This document shows positions 1 through 7,010 of a DNA stretch of 11,481 nt, piece after piece; positions within the stretch are counted from its first letter, which is position 1, and each line of letters begins with the position of its first letter. The notes beneath the pieces are model-generated. The model worked only from the letters and a program-made list of their open reading frames with translations, did not search any database and was not told where the DNA came from. The stretch covers positions 1-11,481 of the forward strand of contig CAXRDP010000073.1 in the NCBI GenBank assembly GCA_964229545.1, read 5' to 3'. The DNA comes from UBA724 sp964229545. Its GTDB lineage: Bacteria > Bacteroidota > Bacteroidia > Flavobacteriales > Flavobacteriaceae. The position numbers and the translations under genes were made by a program.

Positions 1-20
1 ATATATTTTTTTGGGTGTTG

Positions 21-28
21 TACCTTTA
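21..28 (+). promoter_or_regulatory. Possible -7 promoter element of the polyprenyl synthase gene
   Basis: TACCTTTA matches the Bacteroidetes -7 consensus TAnnTTTG at all but the last base and lies 15 nt before the chosen ATG. The matching -33 element would fall at or beyond the window edge, so the call rests on the -7 part alone. Confidence 0.35.
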
Positions 29-43
29 CAAAAATTCAACACT

Positions 44-1015
44 ATGCAAAGCATTGGGGATTATCAAGCTCTTTTTTCCAAACATTTGGCATCCTTTTCC
101 CTTCCTCAGCAGCCCAAACGCTTGTTTGACCCCATTGCATACATATTGGATTTGGGAGGCAAGCGTATGCGTCCGGTGTTGGCCCTGATGGCCTCAGAAG
201 CGTGTGGAGGGTCAGCTCATAGTGCCTTGCACGCAGCTACTGCCGTGGAATTGTTTCACAATTTTTCCTTGATTCATGATGACATCATGGATGCAGCAGA
301 TTTGAGACGTGGCCAAGCTACCGTTCATCAAAAATGGGATGCTAACACGGGGATTTTATCCGGAGATGCCTTGCTAGTGATTGCTTATCAGCAACTCAAT
401 GCCTATCCGCAAGCGCAGTTTCAGTCATTGACAAAGCTTTTTAGCCAAACGGCCCTGGAGGTATGTGTGGGTCAGCAGATGGACATGGACTTTGAAAAGC
501 AAACCGATGTTTCTTTGGAAGACTATCTGGAAATGATCCGCCTCAAGACGGCGGTTTTGTTGGGTTGTGCGTTGCAAATGGGTGCGCTTGTAGGAGGTGG
601 TTCTGATGAAACCGCCCAACATTTGTATGATTTTGGCGTACACTTGGGGATGGCCTTTCAATTGCAAGATGATTTCCTCGACGCTTTTGGCAATCCAAAA
701 ACCTTTGGCAAAAAGGTAGGAGGGGATATTGTTGAAAACAAAAAAACCATTTTGTATCATTTGACACTTCAAAATGCAACTCCTGAGCAACGGAGGGACC
801 TACTGGCATGGATGGAGAATCAAGACTCTGAAATGGATAAAATTGAAAACGTCAAAGCGCTGTATGTGGCGACTGCTGCCGACACAAAAACCAGAGAGCA
901 AGTTACCGCTTATACCCAAAAAGCCATGGAGAGTCTAGACAGAACACAGCTGTCACAACATGCGCATGAACACCTAAAAGCCTTTGCTCAAGATTTAATG
1001 CACCGCAGCCAATAA
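44..1015 (+). CDS. crtE: Polyprenyl synthase, probable geranylgeranyl diphosphate synthase
   Basis: Trans-prenyltransferase that condenses isopentenyl diphosphate onto allylic diphosphates in the cytoplasm. Seen in the 323-residue product: GGKRMRP at 38-44 (diphosphate-binding Lys/Arg), the first Asp-rich motif DDIMD at 79-83 followed by LRRG, GQQMD at 143-147, and the second Asp-rich motif DDFLD at 209-213 followed by KKVGGD. These are the full hallmarks of the family at its usual length. Phe74 sits five residues before the first Asp-rich motif, which by family knowledge limits chain length to short products (C15-C20). The convergent lycopene cyclase points to GGPP for carotenoids, but FPP or a mixed product is possible. 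ATG at 44 is preferred over an in-frame TTG at 11 because a -7-like box lies between them and family members start near here. The 3' end overlaps the cyclase 3' end by 21 bp. Confidence 0.88.
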   Translation: MQSIGDYQALFSKHLASFSLPQQPKRLFDPIAYILDLGGKRMRPVLALMASEACGGSAHSALHAATAVELFHNFSLIHDDIMDAADLRRGQATVHQKWDANTGILSGDALLVIAYQQLNAYPQAQFQSLTKLFSQTALEVCVGQQMDMDFEKQTDVSLEDYLEMIRLKTAVLLGCALQMGALVGGGSDETAQHLYDFGVHLGMAFQLQDDFLDAFGNPKTFGKKVGGDIVENKKTILYHLTLQNATPEQRRDLLAWMENQDSEMDKIENVKALYVATAADTKTREQVTAYTQKAMESLDRTQLSQHAHEHLKAFAQDLMHRSQ

Positions 1016-2146
1016 CCGCTTCCAAAGTTGTTTGACAAACAACAGGGTCGGGAAGGAACGCATGATATTTAGCTCTTGCACCCAACTACTTTTGTCATCT
1101 AAAAAACTAAAAATTGCTTCGGGTTTGTTTTGTTGAAACATGTTAGAAAACAAAGCAGCTCCCCTTGAATTGTGTGTTGCCAATACATCTAAAAACAATA
1201 GGTCGTAGTACCAAAAACGATTCTTTTTGTTGAAAGATTTCAAGGGCTTTTCTGCTGCCAGATGCGCTACTAGTGCGTGGGTTTTTCGGCTGATATTTTG
1301 AAACGTAAAACCCGTACTGGCTTTGGTCCATCCGCCGGCGGAACCGATGTGTAATACACGACGGGTGTTGTGTTTAGAAAAAGGATAACAAGTCATTGGA
1401 ATGCGACCAAATTCTTCTTCTACTACCTCATACTCTGTGATGTTTTTGTCTGCCAAATAGGCTTGAAGTGCGTCTTTGTATTCATCCCTTGGCAAGAGTT
1501 CTTTTGAAAACAGGGTATACTCCACCAAGGCTTCTGTCGGACTTATGGGTAAGACGTACATAAAGCGTGTATGGCCATTTTGGGGGATGTCAAAATCCAT
1601 AAAAGTTGCAGTTTCGCTATCAAACACGGGCACTTTGGTGCGCACAAACCAACCCAAAAAATGCTGCTGTAGGACAGGATATTTTTGTTGTTGGCTGATA
1701 GTGCCCCAATCTAGTATGCTGTTAAACAAGCGCTGTCCAACATAGCTATCATCAGAGGTTGTTACCAAAACGCCATCCACCGATTCTTTATATGACACAA
1801 CACTTTCAAACTTGATTGTAATATTTGAGTGTTGTTGTAAGGTCTGAATTATGAAATCATACCACGATGCACTACGTATCATTTTGTAGGACGCGGGTTT
1901 CAAATCTATGGTTTGTTGATGTGCGACACTTTTGAATTGGACGGTGTCCCAGCGGGCATGCAACAAGCCATCCCACTCTCCTTGGCCTTTTTCCCAATAA
2001 CACCAAGTGCGATCGTTTTGTTTGTTGGGTTCTTTTTCCAAAATTAAAATCGACCGCTCTCCCAAAATTGGGTGACGCGCCAGCCTGTAGGCCAATAGCA
2101 AACCCGATGCGCCTCCTCCGGCGATGATGTAATCAAAGTGCTTCAC
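995..2146 (-). CDS. crtY: Lycopene beta-cyclase (CrtY type)
   Basis: Converts the linear ends of lycopene to beta-ionone rings (beta-carotene branch), using a bound flavin, at the membrane. Seen in 383 residues: an N-terminal Rossmann dinucleotide motif GGGASG at 10-15, the CrtY signature DRTWCYW at 45-51, FMDFD at 182-186 (position of the catalytic acidic motif) and GSAGGWTKASTGFTF at 268-282. The length is normal. The start is GTG; the second codon upstream is an in-frame TAG, so no earlier start exists in this frame and the flavin motif leaves little room for a later one. A perfect -7 box lies 18 nt upstream. It is divergent from the dtxR-like gene and convergent with the prenyl synthase. 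No phytoene synthase or desaturase is in the window, so the rest of the pathway must lie elsewhere. Confidence 0.92.
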   Translation of the reverse strand: MKHFDYIIAGGGASGLLLAYRLARHPILGERSILILEKEPNKQNDRTWCYWEKGQGEWDGLLHARWDTVQFKSVAHQQTIDLKPASYKMIRSASWYDFIIQTLQQHSNITIKFESVVSYKESVDGVLVTTSDDSYVGQRLFNSILDWGTISQQQKYPVLQQHFLGWFVRTKVPVFDSETATFMDFDIPQNGHTRFMYVLPISPTEALVEYTLFSKELLPRDEYKDALQAYLADKNITEYEVVEEEFGRIPMTCYPFSKHNTRRVLHIGSAGGWTKASTGFTFQNISRKTHALVAHLAAEKPLKSFNKKNRFWYYDLLFLDVLATHNSRGAALFSNMFQQNKPEAIFSFLDDKSSWVQELNIMRSFPTLLFVKQLWKRLLAAVH

Positions 2147-2164
2147 GCGCTAGTTGCTTACTGG

Positions 2165-2172
2165 CAAACATA
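2165..2172 (-). promoter_or_regulatory. -7 promoter element of crtY
   Basis: On the minus strand this reads TATGTTTG, an exact match to TAnnTTTG, ending 18 nt before the GTG start. A TTTG sits upstream at 2188-2191, but the 15-nt spacing is shorter than usual. The operator-like site at 2197-2210 lies just upstream. Confidence 0.5.
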
Positions 2173-2196
2173 CAAAATTCAAACAGTCAAAAATAT

Positions 2197-2210
2197 TTAG
2201 TTTAGTCTAA
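2197..2210. promoter_or_regulatory. Second, imperfect DtxR-like operator
   Basis: TTAGTTTAGTCTAA matches the core of the perfect palindrome at 2218-2235 (TTAGACTTGTCTAA) at 11 of 14 positions. The two centres are 23 bp apart, close to two helical turns, so two dimers could sit on one face. It lies between the crtY and dtxR promoters. Function is inferred. Confidence 0.4.
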
Positions 2211-2217
2211 TTAATAA

Positions 2218-2235
2218 TTTTAGACTTGTCTAAAA
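2218..2235. promoter_or_regulatory. Probable operator of the DtxR/MntR-type regulator (perfect palindrome)
   Basis: TTTTAGACTTGTCTAAAA is a perfect inverted repeat with 8-bp arms and a 2-bp centre. It resembles the TTAG...CTAA ends of known DtxR-family operators. It lies 5 bp upstream of the -7 box of the regulator gene, where a bound repressor would block RNA polymerase, so autoregulation is the simplest reading. Confidence 0.6.
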
Positions 2236-2240
2236 ATTTT

Positions 2241-2248
2241 TATCTTTG
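2241..2248 (+). promoter_or_regulatory. -7 promoter element of the dtxR-like gene
   Basis: TATCTTTG is an exact match to TAnnTTTG. It ends only 4 nt before the ATG at 2253, so transcription would begin at or very near the start codon and the mRNA would be almost leaderless. No convincing -33 element is visible at 19-nt spacing. Confidence 0.5.
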
Positions 2249-2252
2249 TCTC

Positions 2253-2912
2253 ATGAGTCACAGCCTATCCAAAGAGAATTATCTCAAGGCCATTTTTCAT
2301 GCGGCCCAGCAGAGCAATGGAGTTGTTCCAACCACGGCCATTGCCAAAAAAGTGGGTGCCAAGCCTTCCTCTGTTACTGATATGTTTCGCAAGCTGTCTG
2401 AAGAGGGATTGTTGGATTATCAAAAGTACAGAGGAGTTTCTTTAAATGAATCGGGAAAAAAGGCAGCATTGCAAGTGATTCGCAAGCACCGACTTTGGGA
2501 GTCTTTTTTGGTAACCCATTTGAATTTTAATTGGGATGAAGTACACCAAGTAGCCGAACAATTGGAGCATATACAGTCCGACAAATTGATTAATGAGTTG
2601 GACAAGTTTTTGGATTTTCCCACCCGTGACCCCCATGGAGACCCCATACCAAATCGAGCCGGCTATATGAAGTATGCTAACAAAATGCTTTTGGTGGATT
2701 TAAAGGTTGCACAGCCGGGTGTTTGCGTGGGTGTTAAAGACAATTCATCTGAATTTTTACAGTATCTGGACAAGCGAAATATAGGCTTAGGCACGCGTTT
2801 GACGGTATTACACCATGAACATTTCGATGGTTCACTCCACCTCCAAACGGACAACTCAACGTTAATGATTTCTAGCAAAATCGCACAAAATATTTACGTT
2901 AATCTTATTTGA
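2253..2912 (+). CDS. DtxR/MntR-family metal-dependent transcriptional regulator
   Basis: Cytoplasmic repressor that binds DNA when loaded with Fe(II) or Mn(II). The 219-residue product has an N-terminal winged helix (KPSSVTDMFRKL recognition-helix region, about 37-48), a dimerisation/metal domain and a C-terminal FeoA-like SH3 domain (about 150-219). Counting from this ATG, the metal residues fall at the DtxR numbers: His79, Glu83, His98, Glu105, His106, with Glu102 where DtxR has Cys102 (MntR has Glu there). The N-terminal ligand (DtxR Met10, MntR Asp8) is replaced by Asn/Tyr. DPHGDPIP at 126-133 is a typical family segment. An in-frame TTG at 2226 is rejected because it lies inside the operator. 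The ZIP gene follows at 1 nt, implying co-expression. Metal specificity (Fe, Mn or Zn) cannot be told from sequence. Confidence 0.9.
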   Translation: MSHSLSKENYLKAIFHAAQQSNGVVPTTAIAKKVGAKPSSVTDMFRKLSEEGLLDYQKYRGVSLNESGKKAALQVIRKHRLWESFLVTHLNFNWDEVHQVAEQLEHIQSDKLINELDKFLDFPTRDPHGDPIPNRAGYMKYANKMLLVDLKVAQPGVCVGVKDNSSEFLQYLDKRNIGLGTRLTVLHHEHFDGSLHLQTDNSTLMISSKIAQNIYVNLI

Positions 2913-2913
2913 T

Positions 2914-3732
2914 ATGTTTGAACAAATTCTTGAATTTTTTGAACAAACACCGCCCGTTTTGGGTGCCTTATACGCCACTCTTTTTACATGGGCTTTGACG
3001 GCCTTAGGAGCTTCATTTGTTTTTTTCTTTAAAACCATGAACCGTGCTTTTTTGGACGGGATGCTGGGTTTTACAGGCGGGGTGATGGTGGCTGCGAGTT
3101 TTTGGAGCCTATTGGCCCCCGGTATTGCCATGAGTCCTGGTGAGGGTTTTGTCAAGGTTATTCCCGCAGCGGTGGGGTTTGCTTTAGGGGCATTGTTTAT
3201 TTTTGGCATGGACAGAATTTTGCCCCATGTTCATATTAATTTTAAAGAAACTGAAGGCATTAAAACCCCATGGCACCGCACGACGCTGTTGGTGTTGGCC
3301 ATTACACTGCACAACATACCCGAGGGTTTGGCAGTAGGTGTTTTGTTTGGCGGTGTGGCTGCCGGTATTCCCGAGGCATCCATTGCAGGGGCCGTGGTTT
3401 TGGCCATAGGAATTGGTATTCAAAATTTCCCGGAAGGAATTGCGGTTTCCATGCCCATGCGCCGACAAGGACTGAGTCGTAGAAAAAGTTTTATGTATGG
3501 ACAAGCCTCCGCCATTGTAGAACCCATAGCTGGTGTGATTGGCGCCTTGGCGGTCACCTTTTTTACGCCCATATTGCCTTATGCATTGGCTTTTGCAGCG
3601 GGCGCTATGATTTTTGTGGTAGTTGAAGAGGTAATACCTGAAACCCAACAGGACAGATACACAGACATAGCCACCTTAGGCTTTATCGGTGGTTTTATAG
3701 TGATGATGATTTTGGATGTGGCTTTGGGTTAG
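2914..3732 (+). CDS. ZIP-family divalent metal transporter
   Basis: Inner-membrane importer of Zn(II), Fe(II) or related ions (GufA/ZupT-like bacterial ZIP). Seen in 272 residues: several hydrophobic membrane segments and the paired metal-site motifs HNIPEG (133-138) and QNFPEG (170-175) on neighbouring helices, followed by a Gln/Glu helix (QASAIVEP, 197-204) and EEVIPE near 240. Length fits the family. The ATG lies 1 nt after the stop of the regulator gene, so the pair is almost surely one transcript under the palindromic operator, suggesting import that is shut off when metal is plentiful. Its TAG stop shares a TTAG tetranucleotide with the TAA stop of the convergent small Feo gene. Substrate is not determined by sequence. 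Confidence 0.9.
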   Translation: MFEQILEFFEQTPPVLGALYATLFTWALTALGASFVFFFKTMNRAFLDGMLGFTGGVMVAASFWSLLAPGIAMSPGEGFVKVIPAAVGFALGALFIFGMDRILPHVHINFKETEGIKTPWHRTTLLVLAITLHNIPEGLAVGVLFGGVAAGIPEASIAGAVVLAIGIGIQNFPEGIAVSMPMRRQGLSRRKSFMYGQASAIVEPIAGVIGALAVTFFTPILPYALAFAAGAMIFVVVEEVIPETQQDRYTDIATLGFIGGFIVMMILDVALG

Positions 3733-3842
3733 TGACACCCACAGTCGGTGGTTCCGCACCCTGTTTTTTTACGGGGCCAAAATTTCCGTACCAAATAAGT
3801 GACGGATGCTACGACGGCCAAGATGGTGAGTAGGGTTTTCAT
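3729..3842 (-). CDS. FeoB-associated Cys-rich small membrane protein
   Basis: A 37-residue protein: N-terminal hydrophobic helix (MKTLLTILAVVASVTYLV), a basic stretch KFWPRKK, and a cysteine-rich tail CGTTDCGCH (Cys29, 34, 36, His37). This matches the short FeoB-associated Cys-rich membrane proteins encoded next to feoB in many bacteria. Their role is not settled; binding iron at the membrane face or helping assemble the Feo complex are ideas. The ATG lies 3 nt after the feoB stop, so it is very likely translated together with feoB. The gene is convergent with ZIP, with stops overlapping by 4 nt. It is short enough to be missed by automated annotation. Confidence 0.82.
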   Translation of the reverse strand: MKTLLTILAVVASVTYLVRKFWPRKKTGCGTTDCGCH

Positions 3843-3845
3843 GGA

Positions 3846-5939
3846 TTAAATATATAGAAGGGTTCGGTAAGTAGCAAAAGCGGCCAAATAGGCAATGGCG
3901 GTCATGGCCACCAACTGAATCATGGGCCATTTCCAACTATTGGTTTCTTTGCGTACAACGGCCAAGGTGCTCATGCACTGCATGGCAAAGGCATAGAATA
4001 TCATCAGTGACATCCCTGTGGGTAGGTCAAACATGGGCTGGCCATTGGGTTTGAATTCTGCAGCCATACGGTTTTTGATGGTGTCTTCCTCGTCGGTGCC
4101 TACATTGTAGATGGTTGCCAGGGTTCCAACAAACACCTCACGCGCGGCAAAAGAGCTGACAATGGCAATCCCAATTTTCCAGTCATAGCCCAAAGGCCTG
4201 ATGGTGGGTTCAATGGTTTTTCCGACCAAACCCAGATAAGAATTCTCGAGTTTGTGTGCGACAATTTTTTGTTCCAAAGCCTCTCCAGTGAGTTGGGTTG
4301 TTTCAGCGACAATATTTTCTGCATTTTTAAAATTAGCACCCGGTCCGTTGGAAGCCATCACCCACAACAAAACAGAGATGGCCAAGATGATTTTTCCAGC
4401 CTCAAGAACAAAAGACTTGGTTTTGTCATAGACCGTAATCAGCACATTGCGCAACAAAGGCAGGCGGTAGTTGGGCATTTCGACCACAAAGGTATTGGGG
4501 TGGGGCATTTTGAGTAGTTTGTTCATCACTTGGGCAGCGCCTATGGCCATGGCAAAGCCCAAAAGGTATAGACCCATCAATACCAGTCCTTGCAGATTGG
4601 CGCCCAACACACGGGTATCTGGGACGACCAAAGCGATCAAAATCAAATAGACGGGCAACCTAGCCGAACAAGTAGTAAAAGGGGTGACCAAAATGGTAAT
4701 CAGGCGTTCTTTCCAGTTTTCAATATTTCTTGTGGCCATGATGGCGGGGATGGCACAGGCGGTTCCTGAAATCAGGGGAACCACACTTTTTCCGCTTAGG
4801 CCGTAGCGTCTCAACACACGGTCCATCATAAAGACTACGCGGCTCATATAGCCCGACTCTTCCAACAGAGAAATAAACACAAACAAGATGGCAATCTGTG
4901 GGATAAAAATCACCACACCTCCGATACCGGGAATAATGCCCTCAGCGATGAGTTTGGGTACAAACCAACTCGGCAGGTGGGTTTTGGCAGATTCGCTCAA
5001 TGACACAAAGGCACTGTCTATGGCGTCCATGGGATAGCTGCTCCAGTCAAAGATGGCTTGGAAAATGGTTAATAGAATCACGAAGAAAATCACATAGCCC
5101 CAAAACTTATGGGTGAGTACCCTGTCTAAGCGTGCCCGAAAATCGGTAGCTTCTTCTAGGTTGACATTGTAACTCGACTTGAGCACCTCATTGATAAACT
5201 GGTACCTTTTGATAGTTTCGCGTTGCTGCAGTCTTTTGAGAAAGGAGGCCGAACGGGTGTGTGTTCCCTCGGTTTGTGTGATGCTGTTTCGGTTGATATT
5301 GGCAAAGTTGACATCTTGGGTAATAACCAGCCAAAGTTTGTAGACCGATTGGTTGGGGAAAGTTTTTTGAAGGCTTTCAAAATAGGCACTGTCTATTTGG
5401 GTAAAGTCCAAACAAGATGTCGATGAAAGTTTTCTATGATTGGCAATCAGGTTTTTTAGGTTGTCAATCCCTGTTTTTTTTCGGGTACTGATTAAGGCAA
5501 TTTTGGTTTGTAGGGCTTGTTCCATCTTCTCCACATCTATAGAGATGCCTTTGCGTAGCATGCGATCCGACATATTGATGACCAACAGACTGGGGATGCC
5601 CAAGTCTTTGATTTGTGTAAACAACAGCAGGTTGCGCTTGAGGTTTTCCACATCTGCTACCACTACAGCGAGGTCGGGGTAGTCTTTGTCGTTTTTGTTT
5701 AACAACAATTCGATTACCAAGTTTTCATCCAACGAAGAGGCGTTGAGGCTATAGGTACCAGGCAGGTCAATGATATGTGCTTTGGCACCCTTGGGAAGAC
5801 TACAAATCCCTTCTTTTTTTTCGACGGTGATTCCCGGATAGTTGCCTGTTTTTTGGGTGAGACCAGTGAGGAGGTTAAACACAGAGGTTTTCCCGGTGTT
5901 GGGATTGCCAATCAGCGCGACATTGATACGCTTACTCAC
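3846..5939 (-). CDS. feoB: Ferrous iron transporter FeoB
   Basis: Inner-membrane Fe(II) importer with a cytoplasmic GTPase. Seen in 697 residues: G1 GNPNTGKT (11-18), G2 region GNYPGITVE with Thr38, G3 DLPG (58-61), G4 NMSD (122-125), a G5-like STR (151-153), a helical linker (about 170-270), then membrane segments containing the paired Cys motifs SGTACAIPA and PFTTCSARLP, and the C-terminal gate segment SSFAAREVF. Length is typical. The start is GTG and shares the tetranucleotide GTGA with the TGA stop of feoA, indicating translational coupling. The small Cys-rich gene follows at 3 nt. Likely expressed from the feoA promoter and controlled by iron. Confidence 0.96.
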   Translation of the reverse strand: MSKRINVALIGNPNTGKTSVFNLLTGLTQKTGNYPGITVEKKEGICSLPKGAKAHIIDLPGTYSLNASSLDENLVIELLLNKNDKDYPDLAVVVADVENLKRNLLLFTQIKDLGIPSLLVINMSDRMLRKGISIDVEKMEQALQTKIALISTRKKTGIDNLKNLIANHRKLSSTSCLDFTQIDSAYFESLQKTFPNQSVYKLWLVITQDVNFANINRNSITQTEGTHTRSASFLKRLQQRETIKRYQFINEVLKSSYNVNLEEATDFRARLDRVLTHKFWGYVIFFVILLTIFQAIFDWSSYPMDAIDSAFVSLSESAKTHLPSWFVPKLIAEGIIPGIGGVVIFIPQIAILFVFISLLEESGYMSRVVFMMDRVLRRYGLSGKSVVPLISGTACAIPAIMATRNIENWKERLITILVTPFTTCSARLPVYLILIALVVPDTRVLGANLQGLVLMGLYLLGFAMAIGAAQVMNKLLKMPHPNTFVVEMPNYRLPLLRNVLITVYDKTKSFVLEAGKIILAISVLLWVMASNGPGANFKNAENIVAETTQLTGEALEQKIVAHKLENSYLGLVGKTIEPTIRPLGYDWKIGIAIVSSFAAREVFVGTLATIYNVGTDEEDTIKNRMAAEFKPNGQPMFDLPTGMSLMIFYAFAMQCMSTLAVVRKETNSWKWPMIQLVAMTAIAYLAAFATYRTLLYI

Positions 5940-6163
5940 GAAGCCAATTTTTTGATGTAGATGTTGTGGGCAGTTTCACGACGAATGGCAAGGTGTGCGC
6001 CATTGACATTGAGGTACATGGGGTCTTTGAACGGGGCAAGCTGAACCAACTCGATGACATTGCCAGGCAAACAGCCCATTTCGATGAGCTTCAGAGGAAC
6101 GCTATCGGTAACCAAATCTTCGATTACGGCTTTTTCCCCTTTGTGAAGTTCGGCTAAGGTCAT
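5936..6163 (-). CDS. feoA: Ferrous iron transport protein FeoA
   Basis: A 75-residue cytoplasmic SH3-like protein needed for FeoB activity. Seen: N-terminal MTLAEL start, the conserved LKLIEMGCLPGNVIEL turn (residues about 24-39), and a C-terminal strand HLAIRRETAHNIYI that resembles the C-terminal domain of the DtxR-like regulator in this window, as expected since both are FeoA folds. First gene of a feoA-feoB-small protein operon, overlapping feoB by 4 nt. A good promoter and a palindrome related to the regulator's operator lie in its upstream region. Confidence 0.93.
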   Translation of the reverse strand: MTLAELHKGEKAVIEDLVTDSVPLKLIEMGCLPGNVIELVQLAPFKDPMYLNVNGAHLAIRRETAHNIYIKKLAS

Positions 6164-6174
6164 CAGTCTTTTTA

Positions 6175-6191
6175 TTTAGATTAAATTTAAA
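6175..6191. promoter_or_regulatory. Candidate metalloregulator site in the feoA leader
   Basis: TTTAGATTAAATTTAAA is an imperfect inverted repeat (7-bp arms, 6 of 7 paired, 3-bp centre) with the same TTTAGA half as the palindrome at 2218-2235. It lies downstream of the feoA -7 box and 11 bp before the ATG, where a repressor would block elongation or initiation. The centre is 1 bp longer than in the perfect site, so the match is suggestive only. Confidence 0.35.
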
Positions 6192-6195
6192 GAAG

Positions 6196-6226
6196 CAAAT
6201 CTACACATTATATGTACCATGACAAA
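6196..6226 (-). promoter_or_regulatory. Promoter of the feo operon
   Basis: On the minus strand TTTG (6226-6223), a 19-nt spacer and TAGATTTG (6203-6196) form the full Bacteroidetes primary-sigma promoter TTTG-N19-TAnnTTTG. The leader to the feoA ATG would be about 25 nt. The -33 part lies 2 bp from the end of the SCO-like gene, so feo can be transcribed separately from it. Confidence 0.72.
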
Positions 6227-6227
6227 T

Positions 6228-6896
6228 TTATTTTTCTACACGAAGAATTCGGATGTCTGAAAGGATTTTCTCCATATCCTCGCGAACGGTGCCGTCGTAA
6301 TAGCCGCGGATGCGACGTTGGTTGTCAACCAACACAAAATTTTCGGTATGTATCATGTCATGAGGGCCACCGTCACCGTCTTCTTGAACGACCAAATACG
6401 ATTTTCTGGCCAGGTCATAGATGGCTTTTTTGTCTCCTGTAAGCAGGTTCCAGCGTTGGTCATTTACGCCCCTCTGAATCGCATATTCTTTGAGAACTGC
6501 TACGCTGTCGATCTCGGGAGTAACCGAAAAAGACAATAATTTCACCTCTGGGAATGCATCCAATAAGCTTTGTAGATACACCATGTTGTCGGTCATAATG
6601 GGGCAGATACTGGGGCAGGTGGTAAAAAAGAAATCGGCCACGTAGATGTGGTTGTCATAATCATTATGAGTGATCGTTTGTCCATTTTGATTGAGGAGGC
6701 TAAAGTCGGCTATGGTATGGTATTTTTTGACATATTGGATGGACTCATCGACCAATAAGGGATCTATCATGGCGGGTTGGTAGATGGGCAAAGTGGGGGT
6801 GGGTTTTAGTGCGCGGTAAAATAGAAAGATGGTCACTGCAGAGACTGCAATCAACACACCTAAGAATCTTTTGTATTTACTGAAAAACGCAATCAT
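6228..6896 (-). CDS. SCO1/SenC family copper chaperone-like protein
   Basis: Membrane-anchored thioredoxin-fold protein that delivers copper to, or reduces, the CuA site of cytochrome c oxidase. In the 222-residue product an N-terminal membrane anchor (about residues 11-27) precedes the periplasmic domain, with the copper motif TTCPSICP (Cys94, Cys98) and the distal His183 in DMIHTENF. All three metal ligands are present. ATG at 6896 is chosen over one at 6959 because a perfect -7 box lies between the two and the longer form would put a polar leader before the anchor. Not obviously linked to feo in function, though both handle transition metals. No oxidase genes are in the window. Confidence 0.88.
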   Translation of the reverse strand: MIAFFSKYKRFLGVLIAVSAVTIFLFYRALKPTPTLPIYQPAMIDPLLVDESIQYVKKYHTIADFSLLNQNGQTITHNDYDNHIYVADFFFTTCPSICPIMTDNMVYLQSLLDAFPEVKLLSFSVTPEIDSVAVLKEYAIQRGVNDQRWNLLTGDKKAIYDLARKSYLVVQEDGDGGPHDMIHTENFVLVDNQRRIRGYYDGTVREDMEKILSDIRILRVEK

Positions 6897-6906
6897 AGCA
6901 ATGGTA

Positions 6907-6914
6907 CAAAGGTA
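6907..6914 (-). promoter_or_regulatory. -7 promoter element of the SCO-like gene
   Basis: On the minus strand this reads TACCTTTG, an exact TAnnTTTG, ending 10 nt before the chosen ATG at 6896. It supports that start over the upstream in-frame ATG. No clear -33 element at normal spacing. Confidence 0.5.
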
Positions 6915-6984
6915 ATGTATTGGTGCCAATTGTGAAGGTTTGGGCAGGGACTTTCCCAACGCTGAAATTGTGTCAAAAAAGGGT

Positions 6985-6992
6985 TACCTTTG
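6985..6992 (+). promoter_or_regulatory. -7 promoter element of rseP
   Basis: TACCTTTG matches TAnnTTTG exactly and ends 18 nt before the rseP ATG. It is the same octamer as the divergent SCO-like promoter about 70 bp away. No clear -33 element is visible. Confidence 0.5.
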
Positions 6993-7010
6993 GCACCTTA
7001 AAATAGGTTT

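Noticed and set aside
11..43. Upstream TTG start adding 11 residues to the prenyl synthase
   Set aside because: The -7-like box lies downstream of this TTG and the ATG at 44 fits the family start.
425..809. Minus-strand frames opposite the prenyl synthase
   Set aside because: Shadows of a gene with full family motifs on the other strand; no motifs of their own.
2226..2252. Upstream TTG start adding 9 residues to the dtxR-like gene
   Set aside because: It lies inside the palindromic operator and before the -7 box; DtxR residue numbers agree exactly with the ATG at 2253.
6897..6959. Upstream ATG adding 21 residues to the SCO-like protein
   Set aside because: A perfect -7 box lies between the two starts, and the extra residues would precede the membrane anchor with no family support.
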